The notes: a model not told the origin generated them from the letters alone. DNA of 64,000 nt from CAZCEC01 sp964497615 (GCA_964497615.1 CAZCEC010000001.1:124001-188000); one strand, 5' to 3'. Shown: positions 25,702-33,816, counted from the stretch's first letter. Translations and numbers: made by a program.

Positions 25702-27285
25702 ATGGCTGCCACTGCCGCGCCAGCGGCTGACCTGGCACAGATCGTCTGCGACGCCGAGGCCATCATCGACGACCTGGCCCAAGGGATGGACGGCCTGGCG
25801 GTCGCCATGTCGCACGACCTCCGCCGCGACATGGCGCAGCTGCCGGCGCGCGAGCGCGCCCGGGTCGTCACCCACCTCCACACACGCATTCAGAGCGCGG
25901 ATCCAACCCTGCACACCCGGCTGGCGGCGGTGTTTGGAATCGACCTCCCCGCCGCCAAGGATTCAGACTCGCGCCTGACCGACACCGCTAACGGCGTGCG
26001 GCTGGCCAACCGCTACAGCGGCCGGCTGCGTTACGCGAAGGCGCTGGGGTGGCTGGTGTGGGACGGCCGACGCTGGAAGGAAGACTGGGACGGTGAGGTG
26101 GACCGCCTGGCCAAAGAGGTGGGCCGCAGCATTTACAGCGAGGCCGCCAACGAGCTCGACGACAAGGCCCGCGATGACCTGGCGCGCTGGGCCAAGGCCA
26201 GCCTGAGCCGCCCGCGCCAGAAGGCCATGATCGAGAGTTCCCAATCGGAATCGCTCGTCATCGCGCGGCCGGCCGACTTCGACACGCATCCCTACCTGCT
26301 CAACGCCCTCAACGGCGTTTCGGATCTGCGCACGGGCGAACTGCACCCACACGACCGCGATCTGCTGCTGACGCGCCTGGCGCCGGTGGCCTATGACCCC
26401 GACGCCCGCTGCGATCTGTTCCTGGAATTCATCTACCGCATCTTTCGCGACCGCGGCCCGCTGATCGACTATGTGCAGCGCGCCATCGGCTACACCCTGA
26501 CCGGCGACACCAGCGAGCAGGTCTTGTTCGTCTGCCATGGCGCCGGCGCGAACGGCAAGACCACGCTGCTGGAGCTGCTGCGCGCCCTGCTGGGCGATTA
26601 TGGCCAGCAGGCGGACTTCAGCGCCTTCCTGGTGCGGCGCAGTGATGGACCGCGCAATGACCTGGCCCGCATGGCCGGCGCGCGCTTCGTGGCGGCGATC
26701 GAGTCGGGCGAGGGCCGCACCTTCGACGAGCGCGTCGTCAAGCAGCTCACGGGCGGCGACACGATCGCGGCGCGCTTCCTGTTCAAAGAGCCATTCGAGT
26801 TTCGGCCGCAGGCCAAATTCTGGCTGGCCTCCAACCACAAACCCGCCATCCAGGGCACCGATCACGCGATCTGGCGGCGCATCCGCCTGATCCCCTTCGA
26901 CGTCACCATCCCCGAGGCCGAGCGCGATCCCCACCTGCTCGACAAGCTGCGCGCCGAGCTGCCTGGCATCTTGGCCTGGGCGGTGCGCGGCTGCCTGGCC
27001 TGGCAGCGCGAGGGCCTGGCGGCGCCCGATGAAGTCCTGGGCGCCACGGCGACCTACCGCGCCGAGCAGGACACCCTGGCCGCCTTCATCGAGGACCGCT
27101 GCGTCTGCCAGGAAAATGCTTGGGTCAAGGCCGGCGAGCTGCACGCCGCCTATCGCGCCTGGGGCGGCCAGGACGGGGCGCGCGAGTTCGGGCTGCGGCT
27201 GAAGGAGCGCGGCTTTCAGCCAGACAAGGGCACCGGCGGCGCGCGGATCTGGCGCGGCGTCGGTCTGGTTGAACCGCTAACGTGA
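25702..27285 (+). CDS. P4/D5-type phage replicative helicase (SF3)
   Basis: A 527-residue protein with a D5_N-like domain (about 95-240: RYAKALGWLVWDGRRWKED...) and a superfamily 3 helicase: Walker A GAGANGKTTLLE (near residue 282), Walker B-like RFVAAIESGEG, and the SF3 sensor FWLASNHKPAI. The C-terminal ~100 residues are a winged-helix-like tail (WVKAGELHAAYRAWGGQDGAREFGLRLKERGF). Unlike P4 alpha there is no N-terminal Toprim/primase domain, so priming would need the host or another protein. The adjacent iteron-like array downstream is the likely origin it acts on. Confidence 0.9.
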   Translation: MAATAAPAADLAQIVCDAEAIIDDLAQGMDGLAVAMSHDLRRDMAQLPARERARVVTHLHTRIQSADPTLHTRLAAVFGIDLPAAKDSDSRLTDTANGVRLANRYSGRLRYAKALGWLVWDGRRWKEDWDGEVDRLAKEVGRSIYSEAANELDDKARDDLARWAKASLSRPRQKAMIESSQSESLVIARPADFDTHPYLLNALNGVSDLRTGELHPHDRDLLLTRLAPVAYDPDARCDLFLEFIYRIFRDRGPLIDYVQRAIGYTLTGDTSEQVLFVCHGAGANGKTTLLELLRALLGDYGQQADFSAFLVRRSDGPRNDLARMAGARFVAAIESGEGRTFDERVVKQLTGGDTIAARFLFKEPFEFRPQAKFWLASNHKPAIQGTDHAIWRRIRLIPFDVTIPEAERDPHLLDKLRAELPGILAWAVRGCLAWQREGLAAPDEVLGATATYRAEQDTLAAFIEDRCVCQENAWVKAGELHAAYRAWGGQDGAREFGLRLKERGFQPDKGTGGARIWRGVGLVEPLT

Positions 27286-27291
27286 GTTTAT

Positions 27292-27466
27292 GCGCCACTT
27301 GCGCCACTTGCGCCACTCGATGCGCCACTCACGAATCGCCTATGTTTTTCGGGGACTCGTTGATGTAGTGGCGCAAGTGGCGCAGAGAAACACAACCTTT
27401 GCAAAGTGTTTTCTCGCGTATGAGAAGGTTGTGGAACATGCGCCACTTGCGCCACTTGCGCCACTT
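27292..27466. repeat. Iteron-like GCGCCACTT array, probable origin
   Basis: Nine copies of the 9-mer GCGCCACTT/C: four direct (27292-27300, 27301-27309, 27310-27318, 27322-27330), two inverted (27367-27375, 27376-27384) and three direct (27440-27448, 27449-27457, 27458-27466). Between the inverted pair and the last set is a perfect 9-bp inverted repeat CACAACCTT/AAGGTTGTG (27391-27399, 27425-27433) flanking the least GC-rich bases of the region. Directly downstream of an SF3 helicase gene this matches the layout of iteron-based origins (compare P4 ori/crr). Confidence 0.75.
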
Positions 27467-27566
27467 GACATAGGGGGGCGGGTCAAAAAGTCTGGAAGGG
27501 TGTGTCTAGAACGTGCGGGACCATTGTTTAAGGGTTGTACGGGTTCCACCTAAAAGGGCATGACTG

Positions 27567-27788
27567 ATGCGACCACTCATCGACCTGACCGGCCAGCACT
27601 TCGGCGCCCTGGCCGTCATCCGGCGGGCGGGCCTGCGGCGCAACGGCGCGACGTGGCTGTGCCGGTGCAGCTGCGGGCGCGAGATTGTGTGCGAGGGCTC
27701 GAACCTGCGCCGCGGGAAGTCGCGGTCCTGCGGGCACCCCCCGCGCCACCGCGACTTACGAAACCTATCTCTTGACGAGGAGGCCTAA
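27567..27788 (+). CDS. Small zinc-finger-like phage protein
   Basis: A 73-residue protein beginning IDLTGQHFGALAVIRRAG and containing WLCRCSCGREIVCEGSNLRRGKSRSCGHP. Four cysteines/histidines (CxC-G ... CGH) suggest a zinc-stabilised fold. The pattern IDLTGQxFGxLxVI...W.CxCxCG...V.GSNLRxGxxxSCG is common in small phage proteins associated with AP2/HNH-type DNA-binding modules. It is the first gene after the iteron array and appears co-transcribed with the next gene (1-base gap). Confidence 0.7.
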   Translation: MRPLIDLTGQHFGALAVIRRAGLRRNGATWLCRCSCGREIVCEGSNLRRGKSRSCGHPPRHRDLRNLSLDEEA

Positions 27789-27789
27789 C

Positions 27790-28383
27790 ATGAATGCACG
27801 TGAGAAGCACTTTCAAGATTCGCTGGCCAGACTGAGCCAGCGCTATGACGCCGAACAGGCGTGCGAGCTGGCCGAATCCGAGACGCGCACCGCTGAACGG
27901 CGCGGGCGGCTGGGCCTGGCGCCAGGCCCGGACATTGACGCGCCCAGGCAGGGCTATTCCGAGAATGAATACCTGGAGGCGCTCAACGCTGAACGGCACC
28001 CGGCGCTACTGCCTCGCAAGCGCGTCAAGGAAGCCAACGCCGTGCTGTCCCATTGCCAGGCCGACCTGGCCCTGCCGGAGCGCCTGAGCCTGCACTGTTT
28101 CGCTGAGAGCTACAAGTCGCGGACGGCCGGCTGGTATGAGCGCAAGCACGCAGAGATCTGGCTGAACGAGGCGCTGTTCCAAGGCGCGCCCAGCGAGTTA
28201 TGCGAGACCATTGCCCACGAATGCCGCCACGCCTGGCAGGCGGCCAACTGGCCCGACGACATGTATTTGGACCACGCCGCTGCCGAGGCCGACGCGGCGG
28301 CCTATGCCCGGGAGTTCGTCCGCACCCACCGGACTTACAGCGATGGCCGCGGCGGCTTTTACCTGGCGCGGTTTTCCCGCTAG
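27790..28383 (+). CDS. Zincin-like metallopeptidase (HECRH)
   Basis: A 197-residue protein with a C-terminal zincin domain: IWLNEALF then ETIAHECRHAWQ (HExxH ligands and catalytic Glu) and DHAAAEADAAAYA about 25 residues later, which supplies a likely third acidic ligand. The N-terminal 90 residues are helical and charged. No signal peptide, so it acts in the cytosol or in a virion. The family resembles uncharacterised phage zincins; ImmA/IrrE-type repressor cleavage is possible but lacks a clear signature. Confidence 0.7.
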   Translation: MNAREKHFQDSLARLSQRYDAEQACELAESETRTAERRGRLGLAPGPDIDAPRQGYSENEYLEALNAERHPALLPRKRVKEANAVLSHCQADLALPERLSLHCFAESYKSRTAGWYERKHAEIWLNEALFQGAPSELCETIAHECRHAWQAANWPDDMYLDHAAAEADAAAYAREFVRTHRTYSDGRGGFYLARFSR

Positions 28384-28405
28384 TCACCACGAAAGGATTC
28401 AAATC

Positions 28406-29005
28406 ATGGCTGTAGCAAAGATCCACGCCACATCCGCCCCGGCGGAGTTCGTTTACCAGCGGCTGCCCGAGCTTGTCGCGGGCGAAGCCCGGCTAGCGCA
28501 GCTGCGCAGCGAGTTGGACCAGGCCGGCGGGCAAGCCAGCGCCCTGAGCCGGGCGCGAGACACTGCCCAGGCCGCTCTGCTGCGCGCCGAGACCGATACA
28601 TCGATGGGGCAGAAAGCCGACGTGGCTGGCGCCCGGCGCGCCTTTGAGCAGGCCCAGTCGGTGCTGGCCGCCTACCAGCCCCGGAGCCAAGCATTGAAGA
28701 CGGAGATCAAGGCGCTGGACCAGCGGCTCGAGCCGCTCCGGCAACAGGAGCGCGAGCTGAACGCCCGTGCTCTGCGGGAGTTTGCGCGCCCGATCGTGGA
28801 CGAGCTCCGGGGGCTCCTGCGTCCCGCTGCCGAGCCAGCCAAGAAATTGTTTGCCTTGGCGCAATCCGTCGGCAAGTTCGCCCATGGCCGGCTGCCGAGC
28901 GAACATTGGATCGAGCTGTTTGCACAGAGCGGGCGCGGCTATACCAGCATCTGCAAGCTCGACGCCTTCGAGCGCGAGGCCCGCCGGTTGGGGCTGCTGG
29001 ACTGA
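28406..29005 (+). CDS. Coiled-coil protein of the phage-like module
   Basis: A 199-residue protein. Residues about 20-125 form a long helical coiled coil (LVAGEARLAQLRSELDQAGG, QSVLAAYQPRSQALKTEIKALDQRLEPLRQQERELNA when read in parts). The C-terminal 70 residues are more globular (LPSEHWIELFAQSGRGYTSI). The ATG at 28406 follows AAAGGATT; the open frame continues upstream only over the preceding gene. Directly precedes the gp10-like gene, so a scaffold or tail-chaperone role is possible but unproved. Confidence 0.65.
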   Translation: MAVAKIHATSAPAEFVYQRLPELVAGEARLAQLRSELDQAGGQASALSRARDTAQAALLRAETDTSMGQKADVAGARRAFEQAQSVLAAYQPRSQALKTEIKALDQRLEPLRQQERELNARALREFARPIVDELRGLLRPAAEPAKKLFALAQSVGKFAHGRLPSEHWIELFAQSGRGYTSICKLDAFEREARRLGLLD

Positions 29006-29009
29006 CGTC

Positions 29010-29429
29010 ATGATCAAGGGCAAGGTCGAAGTCCCCAAGCTCGACGCGCAGATCCGCAAGCTCGAGGGCTATAACGCCATCGCGCAGCAGGAATTCACCG
29101 GCGCGATGAGCGGGGCGCTGAACCTGTCGATCGGCGACGTGCAGACCCACTCCCCCATGGGCGGCGGCACCCTGCGCTCGAGCGTCACCGGCGGGATCAA
29201 GTACGCCATGGGCGACGTGGTGCGCGGCGTGATAGAAGCCGAGGCGCGCGCGCCCAACGGCTTCCCCTACGGGTACGCGCTCGACGCTTCGAAGCGCTAT
29301 CACTACCGCGGCCGGCGCAAGCAGACCAAGGGGTGGCTGTCGCGCGTGCGCTTCCGCAAGCGCCGCGATGTGCTGGGCCAGTTCGATGGGGCGCTGGACC
29401 GCATTGTCAAGCGTCTAGAAGTCGAATAG
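29010..29429 (+). CDS. HK97 gp10-like tail completion protein
   Basis: A 139-residue protein resembling the HK97 gp10 / minor tail completion family: a helix (LDAQIRKLEGYNAIAQQEFT), then THSPMGGGTLRSSVTGGIKYAMGD and later GYALDASKRYHYRGRRKQTKGW. In siphophages these sit at the head-tail neck or tail terminus. It lies 4 bases after the coiled-coil gene and 9 bases before the tape measure gene, consistent with its usual place in tail modules. Confidence 0.7.
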   Translation: MIKGKVEVPKLDAQIRKLEGYNAIAQQEFTGAMSGALNLSIGDVQTHSPMGGGTLRSSVTGGIKYAMGDVVRGVIEAEARAPNGFPYGYALDASKRYHYRGRRKQTKGWLSRVRFRKRRDVLGQFDGALDRIVKRLEVE

Positions 29430-29438
29430 GAGGAGCAC

Positions 29439-31262
29439 ATGGCAAGCCGGCTGAAAGTGATTTATTCGACCGAGAAAAGGGGCCGCGGCACCCAGGAGAC
29501 GACGAAAGAGCTTCAGGGGCTGGAGGGGGTGGTCAAGAAAACGCAGCTAGCCTTTGGCGCGCTGGCCGGCGGGGCCGCCATCGGGGCAGCCCTGGCCGGG
29601 CTCAAGGCGGTGCGCGACGTGGTCATGTCGGCCATCAACCCGACGGTCGAACTGGCCGGCCAGGTGCGCGAGCTGGGCGCCTTCGCCGGCGTGTCCGCCC
29701 AGGAGGCCTCCAAGCTGATCCAGGTGGCCGACGACATGGGCATCGAGTTTGGCACGCTGCAGCAGGCGGCCAAAGGCATGGCCGAGGAGGGGTTGCAGCC
29801 CAGCATCGATACCCTGGCCGACCTGGCCGACCAGTTCCGAGGCATGCAGGACCCGGTCCAGCGGGCCGACTTTCTGCTGGAGACGTTCGGGGCGCGCGCC
29901 GGCCCGCAGATGGCCGAGCTGATGCAGCAGGGCGGCGACGCGATCCGCGCCATGGCCCAGGAGGCCGAGGATGCCGGCCTGGTGATGGATGAGAAGGCGG
30001 TCAAGGCGGCGCGCGAGTACGAGTTGGCGCTGGACTCGCTGGGCGACCGGGCGCTGGCGCTCAAGCTGGTCATGGGCAACGCCGCGATCCCCGTCATCAC
30101 CGACACCATCGGCGTCTTTGAGAAGCTGATCGACGCGGTCGAGCTGGGCCTGACGGCCAACCGCAAGTACGAAGTGCAGCAGGGGCGGCTGGTGAAAGTG
30201 GAGCAGACCCGCCTGCAGGGCCTGCGCGATCTCGGGATCGTGATGACTGGGCAGGATCCGCTTTTCAACCACGCTGCCAATGCCCTGATGGAACTGGTCG
30301 AGGCCAACGTCGCGGCGACCAGCTCGACGCGGGCGCAGAGCGACGCCATCCTGGAGGCGGGCGGCTACCTGGTCGACTTCACCGGGTCGGCCGAGGGCGC
30401 GGCTGCTATCCTGGCCAAGCTCGAAGGCGAGCAATTGGCGCTCAATGAGCGGATGGGCACTTTCCAGACCATCCTGGCCGGCGCGGTCGACAAGGAGATG
30501 GACGCCTTCGAGAAGAAGCAGGGCGAGTTGCGCGACCGGGCGAGCGAGCTGCAGGGCCAGATTGATGGGCTCAACGGCAAGACCTATCTCACTGACGCGC
30601 AGCGCGAGCAGCTGGAGGACTGGCAGACCGAGCTCGGCGACGTGCAGACCGAAATGGGCAAGACCGCCGATGCCCATAACGAAGCGACCATGCGCATCCT
30701 GCTGGACATGGCGATTCAGGAAGCGGCCCGCGACGGATTTACGGCCGGTGAGGAGGCCTTCCTAAAGAACCTGGCCACCCAGTGGGGGCTACAGGGCAAG
30801 GCGACCGAACTAGCGATCTTCGGCATCGGCGATGCGCTGCAGGCCGTGGCCGACGACAACCTGCCGGCCGCCCAGCGCGAGATGCAGGAACTGCTGGACC
30901 AGTTTGGGCTGATCCCGCCGGACGGCAAGAGCTGGACCTATCACTTCTTCCTCAACACCTACGGCACGGTGCCGGGGCCGAGTTCACTGGCGGGCGACCC
31001 CAGCACCGCCACCCCACCCGTCCCCATGGCGCACGGCGGCGACTTCATTGTGCCGCCCGGCTTCTGGCGCGACAACTTCCCAATCGGCGTGTCGTCCGGC
31101 GAGCGCGTGATCGTGCAGACGCCGGAGCAGCAGCGGGCGGGGGGGGCGCCTGGCGGCGACACCTACAATGTCACCATCTACGCCGGCAACGCCAACGCCC
31201 AGCAGTTAATGCGGATGCTGCGAGACGGCGACATCCGACGACGGACAGGAGCACGTGGCTGA
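29439..31262 (+). CDS. Phage tail tape measure protein
   Basis: A 607-residue tape measure protein. The N-terminal third is typical of TP901-type proteins (ELQGLEGVVKKTQLAFGALAGG, a hydrophobic AIGAALAGLKAV stretch, FAGVSAQEASKL and GPQMAELMQQGGDAIRAM). The centre (about 340-420) is coiled coil. The C-terminus has AHGGDFIVPPGFWRDNFPIG, SSGERVIVQTPEQQ and TYNVTIYAGN, usual for such proteins. Relative to most siphophages 607 residues is short, predicting a tail of roughly 90 nm by the 1.5 angstrom-per-residue rule. The start follows GGAGGAG. Confidence 0.88.
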   Translation: MASRLKVIYSTEKRGRGTQETTKELQGLEGVVKKTQLAFGALAGGAAIGAALAGLKAVRDVVMSAINPTVELAGQVRELGAFAGVSAQEASKLIQVADDMGIEFGTLQQAAKGMAEEGLQPSIDTLADLADQFRGMQDPVQRADFLLETFGARAGPQMAELMQQGGDAIRAMAQEAEDAGLVMDEKAVKAAREYELALDSLGDRALALKLVMGNAAIPVITDTIGVFEKLIDAVELGLTANRKYEVQQGRLVKVEQTRLQGLRDLGIVMTGQDPLFNHAANALMELVEANVAATSSTRAQSDAILEAGGYLVDFTGSAEGAAAILAKLEGEQLALNERMGTFQTILAGAVDKEMDAFEKKQGELRDRASELQGQIDGLNGKTYLTDAQREQLEDWQTELGDVQTEMGKTADAHNEATMRILLDMAIQEAARDGFTAGEEAFLKNLATQWGLQGKATELAIFGIGDALQAVADDNLPAAQREMQELLDQFGLIPPDGKSWTYHFFLNTYGTVPGPSSLAGDPSTATPPVPMAHGGDFIVPPGFWRDNFPIGVSSGERVIVQTPEQQRAGGAPGGDTYNVTIYAGNANAQQLMRMLRDGDIRRRTGARG

Positions 31263-32062
31263 TGCGCTGGCCGGTGTCCCTGTGGGAGAAAATCGCCACG
31301 ACCGCGCATGCCGGCTTCGCAGCCTGGGGCCGCGGCGCGATCGTGTTTGATGTGCTGCCGCTGGTGAGCCGCGGCGGGCCGGAGCCCCTCTTGGCCTACC
31401 TGACGGCCGCGCAGCTGACGGCCGCCGAGTGGGCGCCGCCCGAGTGCGCCGCGGCCGCGGCCGCCTACGACCCGGCCGCTGAGGTGGTGCTGGTCGCGCG
31501 CGGGCTGAAGGGCGAAGTCATCACCTGCACGGTGTCGACGACGGACGGGCGCCCGCCGGATGAGCTGTACGCCGAACTGGTGCGCGTCAAGACGGAAGAG
31601 TCCCGCGCGGCGCGCCTGAAGGTCGCGCGGATGACCCACCCGCTGGACCTCGACGACTACGCCGCCGGGCTCGAGCTGCGCTTTGACGACGGCCCGCCGC
31701 GGCCGGTGCGCGTGTGGGTCAACCCGACGCTCGACCTGATGCAGGACTTCCAGGCGACGATCAGTGAGTCCCTGGCGCTGCCGCAGAAGCAGCAGGCCGC
31801 CGGCGACGATCCCGACCAGCGCCAGGCGCTGGCGGCCGACGTGGCCGCCCTCGACCAGCGGGTGTGCGCGCTGCTGGCCGAGCTGTGGAGCCAGGGCAGC
31901 GACGCCGCCACGCATTGGACGGCGGAGGACGTGCAGGCGCTGGCCGGCAACGACACCGACCCGGCCTTGTTCGTCTGGCTGGTGCAGCGCACGGCCGAAA
32001 TGATCCGCGGCCACCGCGCGGGCAAGCCCGTGAATGCTGGCGCCCCTGCCCGGCGAGGATGA
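31262..32062 (+). CDS. Unknown protein downstream of tape measure
   Basis: A 266-residue protein overlapping the tape measure stop as TGATG. It begins RWPVSLWEKIATTAHAGFAAWGRGAIVFDVLPL and has beta-rich central sequence (EVITCTVSTTDGRPPDELYAEL). The C-terminal half is helical and charged (TISESLALPQKQQAAGDDPDQ, then ADVAALDQRVCALLAELW). Position suggests a distal-tail or tail-associated protein, but no family is recognised. Confidence 0.6.
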   Translation: MRWPVSLWEKIATTAHAGFAAWGRGAIVFDVLPLVSRGGPEPLLAYLTAAQLTAAEWAPPECAAAAAAYDPAAEVVLVARGLKGEVITCTVSTTDGRPPDELYAELVRVKTEESRAARLKVARMTHPLDLDDYAAGLELRFDDGPPRPVRVWVNPTLDLMQDFQATISESLALPQKQQAAGDDPDQRQALAADVAALDQRVCALLAELWSQGSDAATHWTAEDVQALAGNDTDPALFVWLVQRTAEMIRGHRAGKPVNAGAPARRG

Positions 32063-32276
32063 GGCGCCCGACCCGCTGCGGCGACTAGTGGCCGCCGTCC
32101 TGCTGCGGGCCTGCCTCGACGCGCACGCCGGCCAGTGGGGCGCCCGGTTGTGGCTGGAGTCCGACCAGGCTTATGCGTGGGCGGAGGCCCTGGGCCTGGC
32201 GCACTGGCCGCCGCGGCTGGACCAGCTCGACACGCGCCGCGATCTGCAGCGGCGGGCCATGGCGCTCCAGGCTTAG
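32034..32276 (+). CDS. Small helical protein (80 aa)
   Basis: An 80-residue protein (DPLRRLVAAVLLRACLDAHAG, ARLWLESDQAYAWAEALGLAHWPP) overlapping the previous gene by 29 bases. It is the last gene of the rightward tail-like module. The stop is followed after three bases by the palindrome ATGTCCGCGGACAT. No family recognised. Confidence 0.55.
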   Translation: MLAPLPGEDEAPDPLRRLVAAVLLRACLDAHAGQWGARLWLESDQAYAWAEALGLAHWPPRLDQLDTRRDLQRRAMALQA

Positions 32277-32279
32277 AGT

Positions 32280-32293
32280 ATGTCCGCGGACAT
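32280..32293. promoter_or_regulatory. Palindrome ATGTCCGCGGACAT, copy 1
   Basis: A perfect 14-bp palindrome. It recurs, extended to 18 bp, at 34954-34971 and as ATGTCCGTGGACAT at 25468-25481, all within the element. Candidate operator or methylation/recombination site. It also opens a 20-codon frame (32280-32342) that I do not call. Confidence 0.5.
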
Positions 32294-32296
32294 GAA

Positions 32297-32497
32297 TCAG
32301 GGAGTGCCGGCCGACGGCGAAGCGGGGACCGGCGCTGAGTAGAAGGACCGGGCGCGCTGGCAGTGGGGGCAGACCGGGCGCGCCCGCGCGAGCAGGGCCT
32401 CGCCCTGTACCAGGTACGTGCGGCCGCGGCGGACCGCCACCGGCGCGAGCGCGGCGCCGCAGTGCCGGCAGCGGAAGACAGAGTCGGGCGGGGGCAT
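32297..32497 (-). CDS. Small zinc-ribbon protein
   Basis: A 66-residue protein with two CxxC knuckles (FRCRHCGAALAP at residues 8-19 and ARPVCPHCQRARSF near 40-53), a zinc-ribbon pattern typical of small nucleic-acid-associated or RNA-polymerase-related phage proteins. It runs opposite to the tail module. A TACAAT element lies exactly six bases before its ATG, so a leaderless mRNA is likely; this supports it being a true gene. Confidence 0.7.
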   Translation of the reverse strand: MPPPDSVFRCRHCGAALAPVAVRRGRTYLVQGEALLARARPVCPHCQRARSFYSAPVPASPSAGTP

Positions 32498-32529
32498 GCG
32501 CGAATTGTAGCCTGGGCCGCGCGCCGGCG

Positions 32530-32781
32530 CTACTTGGCGGGTTTGCGCTTGCGGGGTTTGCGCTGGCGAGGCGCCGTCGTCAACTCTAGGCGCAGATCTT
32601 CCTCCCGGAGCTTGGTGTCACCGCGAACGTAGGCGCGCACCAGGGCGCGGATGACGGCGCCCAGACCGTATGCATAGGCCTTGGCCATGGCGGCCTCGTA
32701 GAGATCCGAGTCGATGCGGACATTGATCTGGCGGTCGCGCCGGACGTACGCGGGGCTGGGGGGCGGGGGTTTGTCGGGCAC
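32530..32781 (-). CDS. Ribbon-helix-helix regulator (leftward of divergent pair)
   Basis: An 83-residue protein with an RHH core RQINVRIDSDLYEAAMAKAY, AYGLGAVIRALVRAYVRGD, and a Lys/Arg-rich tail (PRQRKPRKRKPAK). The best start is the GTG at 32781. TACACT lies seven bases upstream (32794-32789 on the minus strand) with no Shine-Dalgarno, as for other leaderless genes here; the frame upstream has Cys/Arg-rich non-family sequence. It is divergent from a second RHH gene at 32880, and both share the INVR(I/L) strand. Confidence 0.75.
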   Translation of the reverse strand: MPDKPPPPSPAYVRRDRQINVRIDSDLYEAAMAKAYAYGLGAVIRALVRAYVRGDTKLREEDLRLELTTAPRQRKPRKRKPAK

Positions 32782-32802
32782 ACGGGGGAGTGTAGCACAG
32801 TC

Positions 32803-32814
32803 GCGTATATACGC
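32803..32814. promoter_or_regulatory. Palindromic operator GCGTATATACGC
   Basis: A perfect 12-bp palindrome touching the -35 of the rightward RHH promoter and lying inside the leftward promoter's spacer. A related half-site string (gcatatgtatata) overlaps the rightward -10. Ideal position for repression of both divergent genes by one RHH dimer pair. Confidence 0.6.
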
Positions 32815-32843
32815 TTGACATGCACCCCGCATATGTATATACT
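32815..32843 (+). promoter_or_regulatory. Consensus sigma70 promoter in element
   Basis: TTGACA (32815-32820), a 17-base spacer and TATACT (32838-32843): one of the best promoter matches in the window, reading toward the RHH gene at 32880 and perhaps onward through HNH, recombinase and integrase genes. Confidence 0.8.
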
Positions 32844-32879
32844 TCAACGCATAGCACGCGCCGCAGGAGGCCGCCAGGC

Positions 32880-33083
32880 ATGACCAGACCTAAGTACAAC
32901 GATATGCAGATCAACGTCCGGCTGCCGGCTGAGCTCGCGGCCCAGGCCCAGGCCAAGGCGCGCCAGGAGCGCCGGCCGCTGTCCGAAGTGCTGCGCGATC
33001 TGCTGCGCGACTGGGTGGCCGCCCCGCTGGCCGCCACAACGAATCAAACAGCCGGCAAGCGCGCTAACGCTCACCGGCCTTAG
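32880..33083 (+). CDS. Ribbon-helix-helix regulator (rightward of divergent pair)
   Basis: A 67-residue RHH protein: MQINVRLPAELAAQAQAKARQERRPLSEVLRDLLRDWV when read in parts, followed by a Thr/Asn-rich tail. The ATG follows AGGAGG by nine bases and lies about 30 bases after the predicted transcription start of the consensus promoter. Likely binds the palindromes between it and the divergent RHH gene; with that gene it may form a bistable switch like those controlling prophage or plasmid states. Confidence 0.8.
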   Translation: MTRPKYNDMQINVRLPAELAAQAQAKARQERRPLSEVLRDLLRDWVAAPLAATTNQTAGKRANAHRP

Positions 33084-33106
33084 CCACCAGGAGACAGGAG
33101 CTCCCA

Positions 33107-33349
33107 ATGACCATCCCCGATTCTACCATCCCCGACTCAGTCGTCGCGCAGCTCAGTGAGCTGCTCGACCATTTCCATGTGGCTGCCCGCCAGGCCGAGT
33201 CCCAGGCGGCCGCGCTGCCGGCGGAGCGGCGCGCCTACTACCGCGGGCTGCTGAAGGCCTACCAGGACGGCGAGCGCCGCCTGAGCGAGATCCTCGACGA
33301 CGCGGTCGTGGTCGCGCTGGCGGCCGCGCCGGAGCTTGAGCCCGCGTGA
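33107..33349 (+). CDS. Small helical protein (80 aa)
   Basis: An 80-residue acidic helical protein (SVVAQLSELLDHFHVAARQA, RAYYRGLLKAYQDGERRLSEIL, DDAVVVALAAAPELEPA). The ATG follows CAGGAGCTCCC. It overlaps the next gene as GTGA. No family recognised; possibly an accessory factor of the regulator/HNH operon. Confidence 0.6.
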   Translation: MTIPDSTIPDSVVAQLSELLDHFHVAARQAESQAAALPAERRAYYRGLLKAYQDGERRLSEILDDAVVVALAAAPELEPA

Positions 33350-33816
33350 GCGCCTTCGGCCGGCGCGCGTTGGACCAGGAGTGGCGGCGCGCGCCGGCCG
33401 TTCGCATTGGGGCGGGGAGGGCCGCTTGGACTCTCCCCGCGCCCCGATGCGGGCGCACCCGGACCAACCCCATGCTGACCTTCAATGATCTGCCCGCGCT
33501 TCACTTCCCGGCGCGCTTCGATCGCGGCTATTACCGGCGCCGCAACCAGGCGCGCGCGCTGCACGGCAAGCGCTGCTACCTGTGCGGCCGCGCGCTTTCG
33601 CTCCGGCGCACCACCTACGACCACGTCGACCCACTCTGCCAGGGCGGCGCCGACACCGTCGAAAACCTGCGGCCCTGCTGCCAGCCATGCAATGTGCTGA
33701 AGGGCCAGCTATCGCTCGACGAGTTCCACGCGCGCTATCCCGCGCACGCCGCGATCATGGCGTCCGACCCCCGGCCGGCGCCGCGCGTCCGCCCGAACAA
33801 CCACGGGAATCTTTGA
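33346..33816 (+). CDS. HNH endonuclease
   Basis: A protein of up to 156 residues with a complete HNH motif: CYLCGRAL (first CxxC), YDHVDPLCQGGADTVENL (catalytic H and N) and CCQPCNVLKG (second CxxC). The start is uncertain: GTG 33346 overlaps the previous stop (GTGA) and gives a 42-residue Arg/Ala extension, while ATG 33472 starts at LTFNDLPALHF and would give the usual compact size. Phage HNH proteins may nick DNA during packaging or act in homing; no terminase gene is near. Confidence 0.8.
   Translation: MSAFGRRALDQEWRRAPAVRIGAGRAAWTLPAPRCGRTRTNPMLTFNDLPALHFPARFDRGYYRRRNQARALHGKRCYLCGRALSLRRTTYDHVDPLCQGGADTVENLRPCCQPCNVLKGQLSLDEFHARYPAHAAIMASDPRPAPRVRPNNHGNL

Noticed and set aside
25702..27285. 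Full primase-helicase like P4 alpha
   Set aside because: No Toprim or AEP primase motifs in the first ~90 residues; only the D5_N and SF3 helicase parts are supported.
27290..27553. 87-codon frame reading MRHLRHLRH...
   Set aside because: It is the translation of the GCGCCACTT repeats themselves; protein content follows the DNA repeats and there is no ribosome-binding site.
32280..32342. 20-codon frame MSADMNQG... starting in the palindrome
   Set aside because: Too short, no ribosome-binding site, overlaps the 3' end of the zinc-ribbon gene; the palindrome explains the similarity to other starts.
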